Positions 14,769 through 22,267 of a stretch of DNA of 48,331 bases are shown here, in pieces. Under the pieces are notes generated by a model. It did not search any database and was not told where the DNA came from. It saw nothing but the letters and a program-made list of their open reading frames with translations. This DNA is from a virus: IMG/VR virus record IMGVR_UViG_3300046524_000098, positions 1 through 48,331 of that record, one strand, 5' to 3'. Numbering within the stretch: position 1 is the first letter of the stretch; each line of letters starts with the position of its first letter. The translations under genes were made by a program, and so were the position numbers.

Positions 14769-15034
14769 TGCGCACTGCCCAAAAGGACCCGGCCCGAGGT
14801 ACAGGCCGGACTACTCGTGCCCTCGCTTACGCCCTGATTGAAGCCGCGAGAGGCAGCAGAGTTACGTACGTGGTACACCACGCGGAGATGCGAGGGTACG
14901 CCGAATCACTGGCCCGCGAGCTTTGCCTAGGCGCACCGCCTCCCGGATTCAGTGTGATTCCAGCATCCCGCCTCCCGTACCGCAGGGGGATTGTTGAGCG
15001 GCTGGTCTACGACCATTACCGGGGCGGGGATTGA
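14768..15034 (+). CDS. small P-loop-like protein
   Basis: 88 residues, start on a TAATG overlap with the SSB-like gene. An early glycine-rich loop (RGTGRTTRALAYALIEA) resembles a Walker A but lacks the usual lysine (GRTT in place of GKTT). No Walker B is obvious. It may be a reduced nucleotide-binding protein. Ends overlapping the TTG start of the exonuclease. Function unknown. Confidence 0.55.
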   Translation: MRTAQKDPARGTGRTTRALAYALIEAARGSRVTYVVHHAEMRGYAESLARELCLGAPPPGFSVIPASRLPYRRGIVERLVYDHYRGGD

Positions 15035-15969
15035 ACGGGGCTCTACGAGCAAAGATAGCGCAGGCCGCAGAGGCTAAACCCCAATTTGGGCCGGGTACTT
15101 TCCCGGCTCTGGTTGCGGGGCGGGTCCTCCACCTAGACGGCGATTACCTCGCGTACTTCGCAGCCGGGAACGATGAATGTCTCCCCGGACAGGCAAGACA
15201 AAACGCCTTCGGGCGTATCGAGACTACCCGGCTTCTTACCGGGTCCGAGTCCGTAGTCCTCCACCTGTCCGCCTCCGGCTGCACGAAGGCCCACCGCTAC
15301 CTAATCGCAACGGTCAAGCCCTACCAAGGGCAGCGCAACACGAACCGCAGGCCGCGTAACTGGCAGTACCTCCGCGAGGTGCTGGAGCATTACGAGGGGC
15401 CTAAGTTCCGCCCGAAGGTCTGGGTAACGCGAGAAGCGGACGACGGGGTAGCGTACTGCTCCACCCTTGAGCATATCGCTATCAGCACTCGGGATAAGGA
15501 CTTCCGGATGCTCCCCGGATTACACATTAACTGGATGACGTGGGAGCGGACAGAGGTTCCGCCTGGTGCGTATGACGTGGCCGGTTCCGATGGCTTGCAG
15601 TACGGACTCAAGTGGTTTTACTTGCAGCTACTACAGGGAGATACCGCCGACCATATACCGGGTCTTCCGAAGCTCTTTGGCAAACAGTGTGGAGACGCCA
15701 CTGCGAGCAAGTACCTTATGCCAGCAACCACCGCAGAAGCCGCCTACGATCGCGTACAGACGGCGTACGCCGCCCATTACGGGACGGGCTGGGCAGACGC
15801 TCTCGTAGAGCAAGCGGGCCTCCTGTGGCTTCGTACAGACGCCCAGGCCAGCATAGCGAACATAGCGGAGGCGTTCCCTCCGTGCCCTCACATTAACCGA
15901 GCGCTGGAGAGATTGCAGCAGCGCGTAACCACGGGGATTAATGAGCTTCAGAAAATTAAAGGCCACTGA
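15031..15969 (+). CDS. 5'-3' exonuclease, T7 gp6/FEN-like
   Basis: 312 residues with TTG start at 15031. Metal-binding acidic motifs of the PIN/FEN superfamily are visible: LHLDGDYLAYFAAG (near 35), READDGVAYC (near 137), STRDKDFRMLPG (near 155) and LLQGDTADHIPGLPKLFG (near 205), the last containing the helix-hairpin-helix entry. The family removes RNA primers and degrades host DNA in T7. It overlaps the endonuclease VII gene by 29 bases; the two act together in breaking down host DNA and processing recombination intermediates. Confidence 0.88.
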   Translation: MNGALRAKIAQAAEAKPQFGPGTFPALVAGRVLHLDGDYLAYFAAGNDECLPGQARQNAFGRIETTRLLTGSESVVLHLSASGCTKAHRYLIATVKPYQGQRNTNRRPRNWQYLREVLEHYEGPKFRPKVWVTREADDGVAYCSTLEHIAISTRDKDFRMLPGLHINWMTWERTEVPPGAYDVAGSDGLQYGLKWFYLQLLQGDTADHIPGLPKLFGKQCGDATASKYLMPATTAEAAYDRVQTAYAAHYGTGWADALVEQAGLLWLRTDAQASIANIAEAFPPCPHINRALERLQQRVTTGINELQKIKGH

Positions 15970-16327
15970 GCTAGCCGCATGGCGGACAGAGCAGAAGGCA
16001 CAGCAGGGCGGTAAATGCCCTATCACGGGCTGGTATATATCCGAGGGCGTAGTAGCCGACCATTGCCACAAAAGCGGAATGATGCGTGCCACGCTTCCCC
16101 GCTGGGTTAATGCCGTACTAGGCCGCGTAGAGAACTGGGCAGGCCGCGTAGGAGGCGGGCAGAACGCCCCGGAGTTCCTGCGTAAGTGCGCTGCCTACAT
16201 CGAGCACTACGAGCTTAACCCCTCGTTTGTATTCCACCCGCTGCACAAGACCCCCGAAGAAAAGAAAGAGGCTGCGAAGAAACGCGCTGCTGTACGCCGT
16301 AAAGCTAAAAAGGAAGCCGCGCAATGA
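15941..16327 (+). CDS. recombination endonuclease VII (Holliday junction resolvase)
   Basis: 128 residues. The His-Me finger signature reads CPITGWYISEGVVADHCHKS, with DHCH as catalytic motif, followed by MRATLPRWVNAVLGRVENWA, equivalent to VRGLLCNxCNxxLG of T4 gp49 and T7 gp3 relatives. The second zinc cysteine pair is replaced (LPRW), so zinc binding may be lost. A lysine/alanine-rich tail closes the protein. It would resolve branched DNA before packaging. ATG at 15941 inside the exonuclease gene. Confidence 0.8.
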   Translation: MSFRKLKATELAAWRTEQKAQQGGKCPITGWYISEGVVADHCHKSGMMRATLPRWVNAVLGRVENWAGRVGGGQNAPEFLRKCAAYIEHYELNPSFVFHPLHKTPEEKKEAAKKRAAVRRKAKKEAAQ

Positions 16328-17115
16328 AACGACATACTCCCCGTATCCTCAGTATCGACATCGAAACGGCCCCGATTAGCGGGTATGTCTGGTCCCTTTG
16401 GCAGCAGAACGTATCTCTAAACCAGATTAACGCAGAGTGGGCGATCCTTAGCTACTGCGCTAAGTGGCTGGACTCTCCGCAGATTATCTATAAGGATAGC
16501 TCGAAGCGCCGTAACAAGCTGGACGATAGGCACCTCGTTAAAGGGCTGTGGAAGCTACTCGATAAGGCGGATATTATTATCGCCCATAACGGGAAGCGCT
16601 TCGACTCGAAGAAGATTCAAGCCCGTATGTTCCTGCACGGCTTCCCGCCCCCGTCCCCGTATAAGATTATCGATACGCTGATTGAGACGCGTAAGTGCTT
16701 CGCCATGACTAGCGCGAAGCTCGAATATCTCACGGACAAAATGTGTACCACGAAGAAGGACAAGCATACGGACTTCCCCGGCTTCGAGCTTTGGAAGGAG
16801 TGCCTTAAGGGTAATCCGAAAGCATGGGCTTCTATGAAGGCTTATAACATCCCCGATGTTATCGCTATGGAGGAGTATTACTTGATCCTTCGCCCGTGGA
16901 TTACGGGGCATCCGAACGTAGCTAACTATACGGCTGCGGCTGCTTCCGGCCCGGTATGCCCTAACTGCGGTAGTACCCACGTCCACCAAAAGGGCCTCCG
17001 GTCTACGCAGGTAGGCCAGTACCCGCGCTACCACTGCCAAGGCTGCGGAGCTTGGAGCCGGGGCCGCATGTTGGCGAACTCTAAAGAGCAGCGTAAAAAC
17101 CTTCTGGTTAATTAA
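16324..17115 (+). CDS. DnaQ-like 3'-5' exonuclease with zinc ribbon
   Basis: 263 residues. N-terminal DEDD fold: ILSIDIETAP (D, E), DIIIAHNGKRFDSKKIQ (D) and YNIPDVIAMEEYY (D), giving all four acidic residues with Y/H-type third motif. A C-terminal zinc ribbon follows, CPNCGSTHVHQKG then YHCQGCGAWSRG. The combination resembles phage RNase H-like or DnaQ nucleases that act on RNA or ssDNA. ATGA overlap with endonuclease VII. Could remove primers or proofread in trans; the polymerase has its own exonuclease domain. Confidence 0.8.
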   Translation: MKRHTPRILSIDIETAPISGYVWSLWQQNVSLNQINAEWAILSYCAKWLDSPQIIYKDSSKRRNKLDDRHLVKGLWKLLDKADIIIAHNGKRFDSKKIQARMFLHGFPPPSPYKIIDTLIETRKCFAMTSAKLEYLTDKMCTTKKDKHTDFPGFELWKECLKGNPKAWASMKAYNIPDVIAMEEYYLILRPWITGHPNVANYTAAAASGPVCPNCGSTHVHQKGLRSTQVGQYPRYHCQGCGAWSRGRMLANSKEQRKNLLVN

Positions 17116-17357
17116 TGGCTAGGAAGGCCGTTGCCTTGTCGGTAGGAGGAGTTATTAGCCTCCTACTTGAGGGCGTAAAGCGGAACTCTGACGGCTCTAT
17201 TAAAAGCGGGTACGTCATTAATGGGGCTTGGCACTTCGAGCGAGACGGGACCTACTGCTACGCAAAATATAGAGCGGACTCGGAAACGTACGTTAATCGC
17301 TGGGCTGATCCGGGTTACACAGAGTCAAAAGAACCAATAGAAAGAGACTGCTACTAA
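17115..17357 (+). CDS. hypothetical protein
   Basis: 80 residues, TAATG overlap with the DnaQ-like stop. MARKAVALSVGGVISLLLEG then an aromatic-rich stretch (HFERDGTYCYAKYRADSETY). No family recognised; ends on a one-base overlap with the MazG-like gene. Confidence 0.55.
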   Translation: MARKAVALSVGGVISLLLEGVKRNSDGSIKSGYVINGAWHFERDGTYCYAKYRADSETYVNRWADPGYTESKEPIERDCY

Positions 17358-17578
17358 TGCGAAAGCTCCTAATCCACGCAGCAGAGGAAGCAGGCGAGTT
17401 TATACAAGCTGCAATGAAGAAAGCTCGCGGGGATTGGAGCTTAAAGAATCTGACAGACGAGGCCGCCGATATGGCGGCTTTTCTTATTGTGCTTCAGGAG
17501 CAGGGCCTCGTAGACCGGGACCGATTCGAGGAGCGCAAGGCAATGAAGGTTAAGAAGATGCGGAGGAAGTATGGCTAG
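17357..17578 (+). CDS. MazG-like nucleotide pyrophosphohydrolase (minimal)
   Basis: 73 residues. The all-alpha NTP pyrophosphatase motif ExxE...ExxD is present: E11-A-G-E14 and E35-A-A-D38, 21 residues apart. The family hydrolyses (d)NTPs to monophosphates and in phages trims the nucleotide pool or the (p)ppGpp response. At 73 residues it is near the lower limit, so it probably works as a tetramer. It overlaps the MazZ-like gene by 8 bases, so the two nucleotide hydrolases are co-translated. Confidence 0.75.
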   Translation: MRKLLIHAAEEAGEFIQAAMKKARGDWSLKNLTDEAADMAAFLIVLQEQGLVDRDRFEERKAMKVKKMRRKYG

Positions 17579-18074
17579 TACTCAAGGACTGCCGATAGAC
17601 ATTTTCGTAGGCGAGACGCTGGCCCAGTACGCGAAGCGGCAGGCAGAGGTTAAGAACCCGAACCCGAAGGACTCTATCGGTAGCTCGAAGGTCCCTATGC
17701 ACCTCTGGCCGATGGAAGCTACGGTACTCGGGACGCTGGGCCTTCTGGACGGAGCAGGCAAGTACGGGCGCAGTAACTACCTCGTGGCCCCTGTCCGAGC
17801 AAGCATCTATTACGACGCAGCAATGAGGCATCTAGCGAAGTGGTTCTCCGGGGAGGAAGCGGACGAGGATAGCGGTATCCCGCACCTGGGCCACGTCCTA
17901 GCCTGCTGCGCCATTCTCGTAGGAGCACAGGCAGCGGGAACGCTCATTGATGACCGGAACGTTAAGAACGGCTTCTGTGAGTTCCTGAAGCAGTACACCC
18001 CACACGTTAAACGGCTGCAAGAGAAACACGCTAGCCAGTCCCCGAAGCACTACACCATTAAGGATAACGCATGA
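17571..18074 (+). CDS. dATP/dGTP diphosphohydrolase family (MazZ-like)
   Basis: 167 residues. The segment NPKDSIGSSKVPMHLWP, GALDGAGKYG-type helix (LLDGAGKYGRSNYLVAPVRA), YYDAAMRHLAKWFSGEEADE and SGIPHLGHVLACCAILVGAQ matches the phage family named dATP/dGTP diphosphohydrolase (formerly DUF5664). In Z-genome phages MazZ supplies dGMP for 2-aminoadenine synthesis; many phages without that pathway also carry the family. No PurZ is seen here, so a pool-balancing role is more likely. Overlaps neighbours on both sides. Confidence 0.78.
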   Translation: MASTQGLPIDIFVGETLAQYAKRQAEVKNPNPKDSIGSSKVPMHLWPMEATVLGTLGLLDGAGKYGRSNYLVAPVRASIYYDAAMRHLAKWFSGEEADEDSGIPHLGHVLACCAILVGAQAAGTLIDDRNVKNGFCEFLKQYTPHVKRLQEKHASQSPKHYTIKDNA

Positions 18075-18304
18075 AAGAAATTATGTTCGCAGCTTTCCGG
18101 GCCTCTGCAATGGTGGAGGTTATGGGAATGGAAGACGACCCGGCTGCAAAGGCGGTAGGCGCGTTCGCGGAAGCACATCCGGACTTTGTGGCAGAGATGG
18201 AAGCTCGGGTTATGCAGCCCGAGACGGAAGCCGAGATTAAAGAGATGGTACGGGCAGACTGCGAGGCAGTCCTCGCAAAGATTAAGGCGTACGTGGGCGA
18301 ATGA
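18071..18304 (+). CDS. hypothetical acidic protein
   Basis: 77 residues, very acidic and methionine-rich (MVEVMGMEDDPAAKAVGAFA; EMEARVMQPETEAEIKEMV). ATGA overlaps at both ends. Highly acidic small phage proteins often mimic DNA or bind host RNA polymerase, but this is analogy only. Confidence 0.55.
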   Translation: MKEIMFAAFRASAMVEVMGMEDDPAAKAVGAFAEAHPDFVAEMEARVMQPETEAEIKEMVRADCEAVLAKIKAYVGE

Positions 18305-18465
18305 GCAAGTACAGCAGAGACGACCTCCGCAGCATGGCGCGCGATACGCTGGCCGCGAGAGAGGCAGGAGACCCACGAGCAGCGCTCTTAGTAGCCGTGC
18401 TCAGTATGCGAACCGGAGTTCCCGCCCCGCAGTGCCTCCAAGTTATCGAGAAGCTGGCAGCGTGA
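18301..18465 (+). CDS. hypothetical protein, 54 residues
   Basis: ATG at 18301 overlapping the previous stop, encoding MSKYSRDDLRSMARDTLAAR and ending VIEKLAA. Its stop overlaps the GTG of the next gene. Helical, charged. Function unknown. Confidence 0.55.
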   Translation: MSKYSRDDLRSMARDTLAAREAGDPRAALLVAVLSMRTGVPAPQCLQVIEKLAA

Positions 18466-18659
18466 GCGTAGTAGCAGAAGTCCTCCGCGTGAGTTCGTAC
18501 CGCGCCTTCTACGACCTCATAGCCTGCGCCCTTCTTACGGGCAACACCCGAGGAGCACGGGAGCGAGTCTACGAGGCCCGCGAGTACCTGCCCCAGATCG
18601 AACTACACAAGCTAGTACAGGAACTCGAATTCGATTTTTACGAGTTCGCCTACGAATAA
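18462..18659 (+). CDS. hypothetical protein, 65 residues
   Basis: GTG start at 18462 in a GTGA overlap. MSVVAEVLRVSSYRAFYDLI then LTGNTRGARERVYEAREYLP, helical, with an acidic aromatic C-terminus (LEFDFYEFAYE). Immediately precedes the RNA polymerase gene. Function unknown. Confidence 0.55.
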   Translation: MSVVAEVLRVSSYRAFYDLIACALLTGNTRGARERVYEAREYLPQIELHKLVQELEFDFYEFAYE

Positions 18660-18676
18660 ATCCACATAGAGGCCCG

Positions 18677-21061
18677 ATGCAGACCATTGCAGAATATCAG
18701 CGCAGCCGAGAGCAAGCAGCCGCAGTAGAAGTTAAGGCGATTCCGGAAGTCCGGCCCTTTGCCCGTAAGCACGTTGAGAAGCTGCAAGAAGAAGGGAAGT
18801 CCGCGCTGGTCCTGCGTCAATTGGTCCGGGAAGCGGAAAGCTCCCGCCGTGTGTCCACAGAGGAAGCCCTCGCGGAGCACGCAGAAGCACTCGACGTAGC
18901 CGCATTGCAGGCGGGCCTAGCCGCCTTCCGCGCAGCGCTGGAGACGGGCAAGCGGACGGCCCGGAAGGTCTCGAAGATTGAGCACAAGGGCGGTAAGTAC
19001 AATCCGATTAACGCCCTCTCCGTGGACGCCCAGGCGGGTGCAATGTGGGACGGCCTCTGCGGACTCCTCGGGGCACTGGCTAACCAGAGCGCAGACAGCC
19101 GTATATCCGTGCAGGCCCTCGCAAAACACGTAGCTGCCCGCCTCCGCGCCCTCACTGGTGGAGCAAAGGAGTACGGACAGCTTGGTTACGAGCGTGCGGG
19201 CCTCGTGCTGATAGATAACTTCGCGTTCGCTACCGGCTGGATTCAGGAATTGGAAGGGGAGCGGAAGATGCTTTCCGCAAAGCAGCACCCGAACCGCATT
19301 ATGCTTACGGACAAGTTTGTCTCCGAGGTGCTGGGCGGAGGCACGGTTCCGGAGAACTTCATAGAGCGTCGCCCGATGCTGGTCCGTCCGGTCCCTTGGA
19401 CGACTACGGCCACGCACGGCGGGTATCTACACTCTCCGGTACAAGCAGTCCGGGGCACGCCTAACCCTATCGGCTCTCCGGTAATCGTCGCTGCACTTAA
19501 CGCCTTGCAGGAGACGGCCTTCCGCGTTAATCGGGAAGTTCTGGCCGTTGCGCGCACCTTCAGCACGAACGCGGAGGACGTGGGCGGTAGCATGGTTCTG
19601 GGCCGTTACATGGAAGCTCGCCACGATGTAGCAGAGCACGTCCAGCGGGCTAAGACAATCCGCAGCGCCCTTACCCTGTCCGCCATTGCCGAGCTTGAGG
19701 ACGCGGAGGAGTTCTTCTTCCCGTGGAATCTGGATTGGCGGGGCCGGATGTATCCCGCTACGAGCTTGATTAGCCCGCAATCGGCCGACCTGGGGAAGGG
19801 TCTCCTGCAATTCGCGGACGGCACGCCGCTGGGCCGCGATGGCGGTAAGTGGCTTGCTATCTACCTGTGTAACCTCGCAGGGGCGGATAAGGCCGTTATC
19901 GATGGCTCGTACCAGACGCGCACCCCGGAGGAGCGGGAGGCGTGGACGCTGGAGCGCAGCGCGGAGATTCTGGCTGTAGCTGCGGACCCGCTGGCTAATC
20001 GCGCGTGGCATCTTGCCGGAGGCTTCGGGCTTCAGAAGGTCAAGCGGGGCCGTGTGGTCCCCGTGGCCGTGGACAAGCCGTGGCAGTTCCTCGCGGCCTG
20101 CTTCGAGTGGGCATCCTTCCAGGCGGAAGGCCCCGGCTTCCGTAGCCGCCTCGCGGGTGCTCTGGACGGTAGCTGCTCTGGCGTGCAGATGCTCGCAGGT
20201 ATGACCCGAGACCGCAGCGCGGGCACAATGGTTAATCTGGTCCCCGCACCCCGAGGAGATGATTATTATGGGCGTATGGCCGGAGCGCTGTCCGAGCGGC
20301 TGTGCAAGCTCGTGGACTACGCAGACGCGGGCGGTATGGAACACCTCCGCTACTGGTCCGAGCAGACGCTAGACCGGGACCTCCTGAAGGCCCCGAGTAT
20401 GACGAAGGTTTATAGCGCAGGAACGTACACCTTCGGGGAGCAGGTGCAGGGCAAGACGGGGGCACCCGAGCAGGAGGCTATGTGGCTGGCCGCGCGCATT
20501 AACGAGTGCTTCGCGGACGTGGCTCCGGGGATGCTGCGAGCTATGGCATACCTACAGGAAGTCTCGGACGTGCTCACAGAGGAAGGCGTAGCGCTGCACT
20601 GGAAGACGCCCGCAGGGCTGCACGTCCAGCAGGCCCGGTATAACGCCGAAGCCGTCCGGCTCTCGTCCGAGCTTAACGGCGTAAAGCGCACGCGGACCTT
20701 CTACTTAAATGGGGACACATTGAGCAAAAAAGGGCAAAGAGCAGGCGTGTCCCCTAACTTCGTCCACGGCGTGGATAGCGCGCACATGGCTATGTCCATT
20801 AACGCGTTGCACGCTAAGGGCGTCCGTAACTTCTGGATGATTCATGATAGCTTTGGCGCACCCTTCGCGCAGTGTCAGGACGTATTCGATACGACCCGCG
20901 AGCAATTCATCGAGCTTATGTCCGGAGACTTGCTGCGCCAATGGACGGAGGACGTTACCGCCTTGCTGTCCCCGGAAGGAAAGGCGAAGCTGCCAAGCCT
21001 CCCGGAGTACGGAGAGCTAGACCTTAACGAGGTCCGGGACTCCGTTTATGCGTGGTTCTAG
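18677..21061 (+). CDS. single-subunit DNA-dependent RNA polymerase (T7 type)
   Basis: 794 residues, somewhat shorter than T7 gp1 (883). Conserved motifs are unmistakable: DWRGRMYP (DxxGR, near 352), ALDGSCSGVQMLAGMTRD (catalytic Asp equivalent to T7 D537, near 496), the K631/Y639 region as KAPSMTKVYSAGTYTFGE with G640 replaced by Ser, RAGVSPNFVHGVDSAHM (near 690) and MIHDSFGAPFA (Asp equivalent to T7 D812, near 722). It transcribes phage genes from its own promoters. It is last in the early operon, unlike T7 where it is early. SD AGAGG. Candidate promoters are listed in the findings. Confidence 0.95.
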   Translation: MQTIAEYQRSREQAAAVEVKAIPEVRPFARKHVEKLQEEGKSALVLRQLVREAESSRRVSTEEALAEHAEALDVAALQAGLAAFRAALETGKRTARKVSKIEHKGGKYNPINALSVDAQAGAMWDGLCGLLGALANQSADSRISVQALAKHVAARLRALTGGAKEYGQLGYERAGLVLIDNFAFATGWIQELEGERKMLSAKQHPNRIMLTDKFVSEVLGGGTVPENFIERRPMLVRPVPWTTTATHGGYLHSPVQAVRGTPNPIGSPVIVAALNALQETAFRVNREVLAVARTFSTNAEDVGGSMVLGRYMEARHDVAEHVQRAKTIRSALTLSAIAELEDAEEFFFPWNLDWRGRMYPATSLISPQSADLGKGLLQFADGTPLGRDGGKWLAIYLCNLAGADKAVIDGSYQTRTPEEREAWTLERSAEILAVAADPLANRAWHLAGGFGLQKVKRGRVVPVAVDKPWQFLAACFEWASFQAEGPGFRSRLAGALDGSCSGVQMLAGMTRDRSAGTMVNLVPAPRGDDYYGRMAGALSERLCKLVDYADAGGMEHLRYWSEQTLDRDLLKAPSMTKVYSAGTYTFGEQVQGKTGAPEQEAMWLAARINECFADVAPGMLRAMAYLQEVSDVLTEEGVALHWKTPAGLHVQQARYNAEAVRLSSELNGVKRTRTFYLNGDTLSKKGQRAGVSPNFVHGVDSAHMAMSINALHAKGVRNFWMIHDSFGAPFAQCQDVFDTTREQFIELMSGDLLRQWTEDVTALLSPEGKAKLPSLPEYGELDLNEVRDSVYAWF

Positions 21062-21101
21062 GCGTCTGTCTGACGTGTAGGATTACAGACGATAATCGAT
21101 A

Positions 21102-21569
21102 TTATGACAAGTCCGATAGGCAGGACGTGTACTCCGCCTGTCTCCGCTTCACGAGGCCGGGTAGCTTCTGGCCTCCGCCGTACACCCACTTAAGTAGCTC
21201 GTGGCAGGCTTCCACATGCTTACCCGCATTGAGCAGCCGCAGCAGCGTGCTAGACCCGAACGAACCAGCGCCGACATTAAATACAAAGTCTGTGTACGCC
21301 AGGGTCTCTCCAGCCGACAGCGGAACCTTTACCCGAGCAGCTACGGCCTTCTGTGCCGTTAGGATGTCCTGCCCGAGTAGGTAGCTGCAAGTATCGTCCG
21401 AGTAGACCTCTCCAGCCCGTAGCGGCTGTCCCTCTGGTCCTGTGTAGGCGTGCCCTACGCAGACCGTCTTAATGCCTACTGGGTCTACATAGACCTTGGG
21501 CGAATTCCCTTCCCACCCAGCAGTAAAGAGCGCGGTAGCCACAGCAGCAGCCCCGGCGATACGGGCCAC
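21102..21569 (-). CDS. SAR endolysin, glycoside hydrolase 24 lysozyme
   Basis: 155 residues from GTG 21569. A hydrophobic N-terminus (MARIAGAAAVATALFTAGWE) works as signal-anchor-release segment. The T4-lysozyme triad is E20, D29 and T35, with spacing exactly as in T4 (9 and 6). TVCVGH resembles P21 lysozyme. C-terminal FNVGAGSFGSSTLLRLLNAG is typical of the family. It degrades peptidoglycan. A strong AAGGAGG (21604-21598) stands four bases before an in-frame AUA (21593), and that extension (PTINRAIVARIAG) fits the family better than the GTG start, so initiation may be at AUA. It is separated from the other lysis genes by 5 kb and lies inside plus-strand genes. Confidence 0.9.
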   Translation of the reverse strand: MARIAGAAAVATALFTAGWEGNSPKVYVDPVGIKTVCVGHAYTGPEGQPLRAGEVYSDDTCSYLLGQDILTAQKAVAARVKVPLSAGETLAYTDFVFNVGAGSFGSSTLLRLLNAGKHVEACHELLKWVYGGGQKLPGLVKRRQAEYTSCLSDLS

Positions 21570-21703
21570 GATAGCCCGGTTAATGGTCGGTATAGGACCT
21601 CCTTAAATTAGTTGTCACTGTCCCCGAGAAAATAGTTGACGACTCCGCGCGATTCCGGATATTCTGGAGTCACTGGAGCAAACAACACGGGACGGGAGCG
21701 AAA
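21570..21703. promoter_or_regulatory. divergent control region between endolysin and 21704 gene
   Basis: Holds the endolysin ribosome site on the minus strand and, on the plus strand, the motif GAAAATAGTTGAC (21628-21640) followed by TTGACG (21636-21641), 16-17 bases and GATATT (21658-21663). Inverted arms GACTCC (21641-21646) and GGAGTC (21666-21671) surround the -10. GGATATTCTGG here recurs at about 48268 near the right end. This is a probable third promoter of the GAAAATwGTTGAC type. Confidence 0.5.
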
Positions 21704-21901
21704 ATGGACGCAATCTACACAGTCGAAAACGGCGCAAAGATGGCCTACCAGCTTGGGGATGTTCGGGTAGTGGTAGCGAAGGGCGGAAAGGCTGTAACGG
21801 AGTTCAAGTATCAAGGCGAGTGGAAAGTAAAGCCCCGCGCACTGGCCCGCCACCAAAAGCAACACATCGAACGCCTGGAAAGGCTGCTTAAACAGGACTA
21901 A
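21704..21901 (+). CDS. hypothetical protein
   Basis: 65 residues (MDAIYTVENGAKMAYQLGDV), beta-rich N-terminus and a basic helical tail (LARHQKQHIERLERLLKQD). GGGAG before the ATG. The first gene of a new plus-strand unit that starts at the 21.63-kb promoter and contains the lipoprotein and partition genes. Function unknown. Confidence 0.6.
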   Translation: MDAIYTVENGAKMAYQLGDVRVVVAKGGKAVTEFKYQGEWKVKPRALARHQKQHIERLERLLKQD

Positions 21902-21908
21902 CCCACCC

Positions 21909-21924
21909 GCCCGCTACGGCGGGC
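21909..21924 (+). terminator. stem-loop after 21704 gene
   Basis: GCCCGC-TACG-GCGGGC just after the stop of the 21704 gene. No T run follows, so it is a weak terminator or an RNA-stability hairpin. Confidence 0.4.
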
Positions 21925-21956
21925 CTGTCCACCACGCTTTAAGGAGACCTAAAAGA

Positions 21957-22115
21957 ATGACCGTCTACACAGTAGAGAGCGAGTACCACACAGTCCGCGT
22001 AGAGCACGTAGCAGGCTGGTACGAGGTGTACGGACCCGAGGGACGAGTTACCCGCCTTCGCTCCTTGGGCCGTGCGGAACGCTGCGCCCGTGCCGTAGCC
22101 CGGATGCTGCCGTAA
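21957..22115 (+). CDS. hypothetical protein, 52 residues
   Basis: ATG 21957 after a strong AAGGAG. MTVYTVESEYHTVRVEHVAG then an arginine-rich tail (RLRSLGRAERCARAVARMLP). The opening resembles the start of the 21704 product (YTVE), hinting at a common origin. TAATG overlap with the next gene. Confidence 0.55.
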   Translation: MTVYTVESEYHTVRVEHVAGWYEVYGPEGRVTRLRSLGRAERCARAVARMLP

Positions 22116-22267
22116 TGGGACGCCTCCTTGCCCTGCTCCGGAGGCTGTCCCGCGAGCGCACTGCCCGCCTGCTGGCTTCGGACCCGTGGCTCTCGGAGGC
22201 TACAGCCAAGCTGGACGAGTTCAAACGGCTACACTCGCACCTTTTTAACGATACAAGGGGTAATTGA
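22115..22267 (+). CDS. hypothetical basic protein, 50 residues
   Basis: Starts on a TAATG overlap and encodes MGRLLALLRRLSRERTARLL followed by an amphipathic region, ending TRGN. Stop overlaps the ATG of the next gene (TGATG). Function unknown. Confidence 0.5.
   Translation: MGRLLALLRRLSRERTARLLASDPWLSEATAKLDEFKRLHSHLFNDTRGN

Noticed and set aside
10038-18074. A complete 2-aminoadenine (Z-genome) pathway
   Set aside because: DatZ- and MazZ-like proteins are present but no PurZ-like adenylosuccinate synthetase exists among the frames, so the full pathway cannot be claimed.
19427-20344. 305-codon minus-strand open frame
   Set aside because: Antisense to the RNA polymerase catalytic region; no motif or ribosome site.
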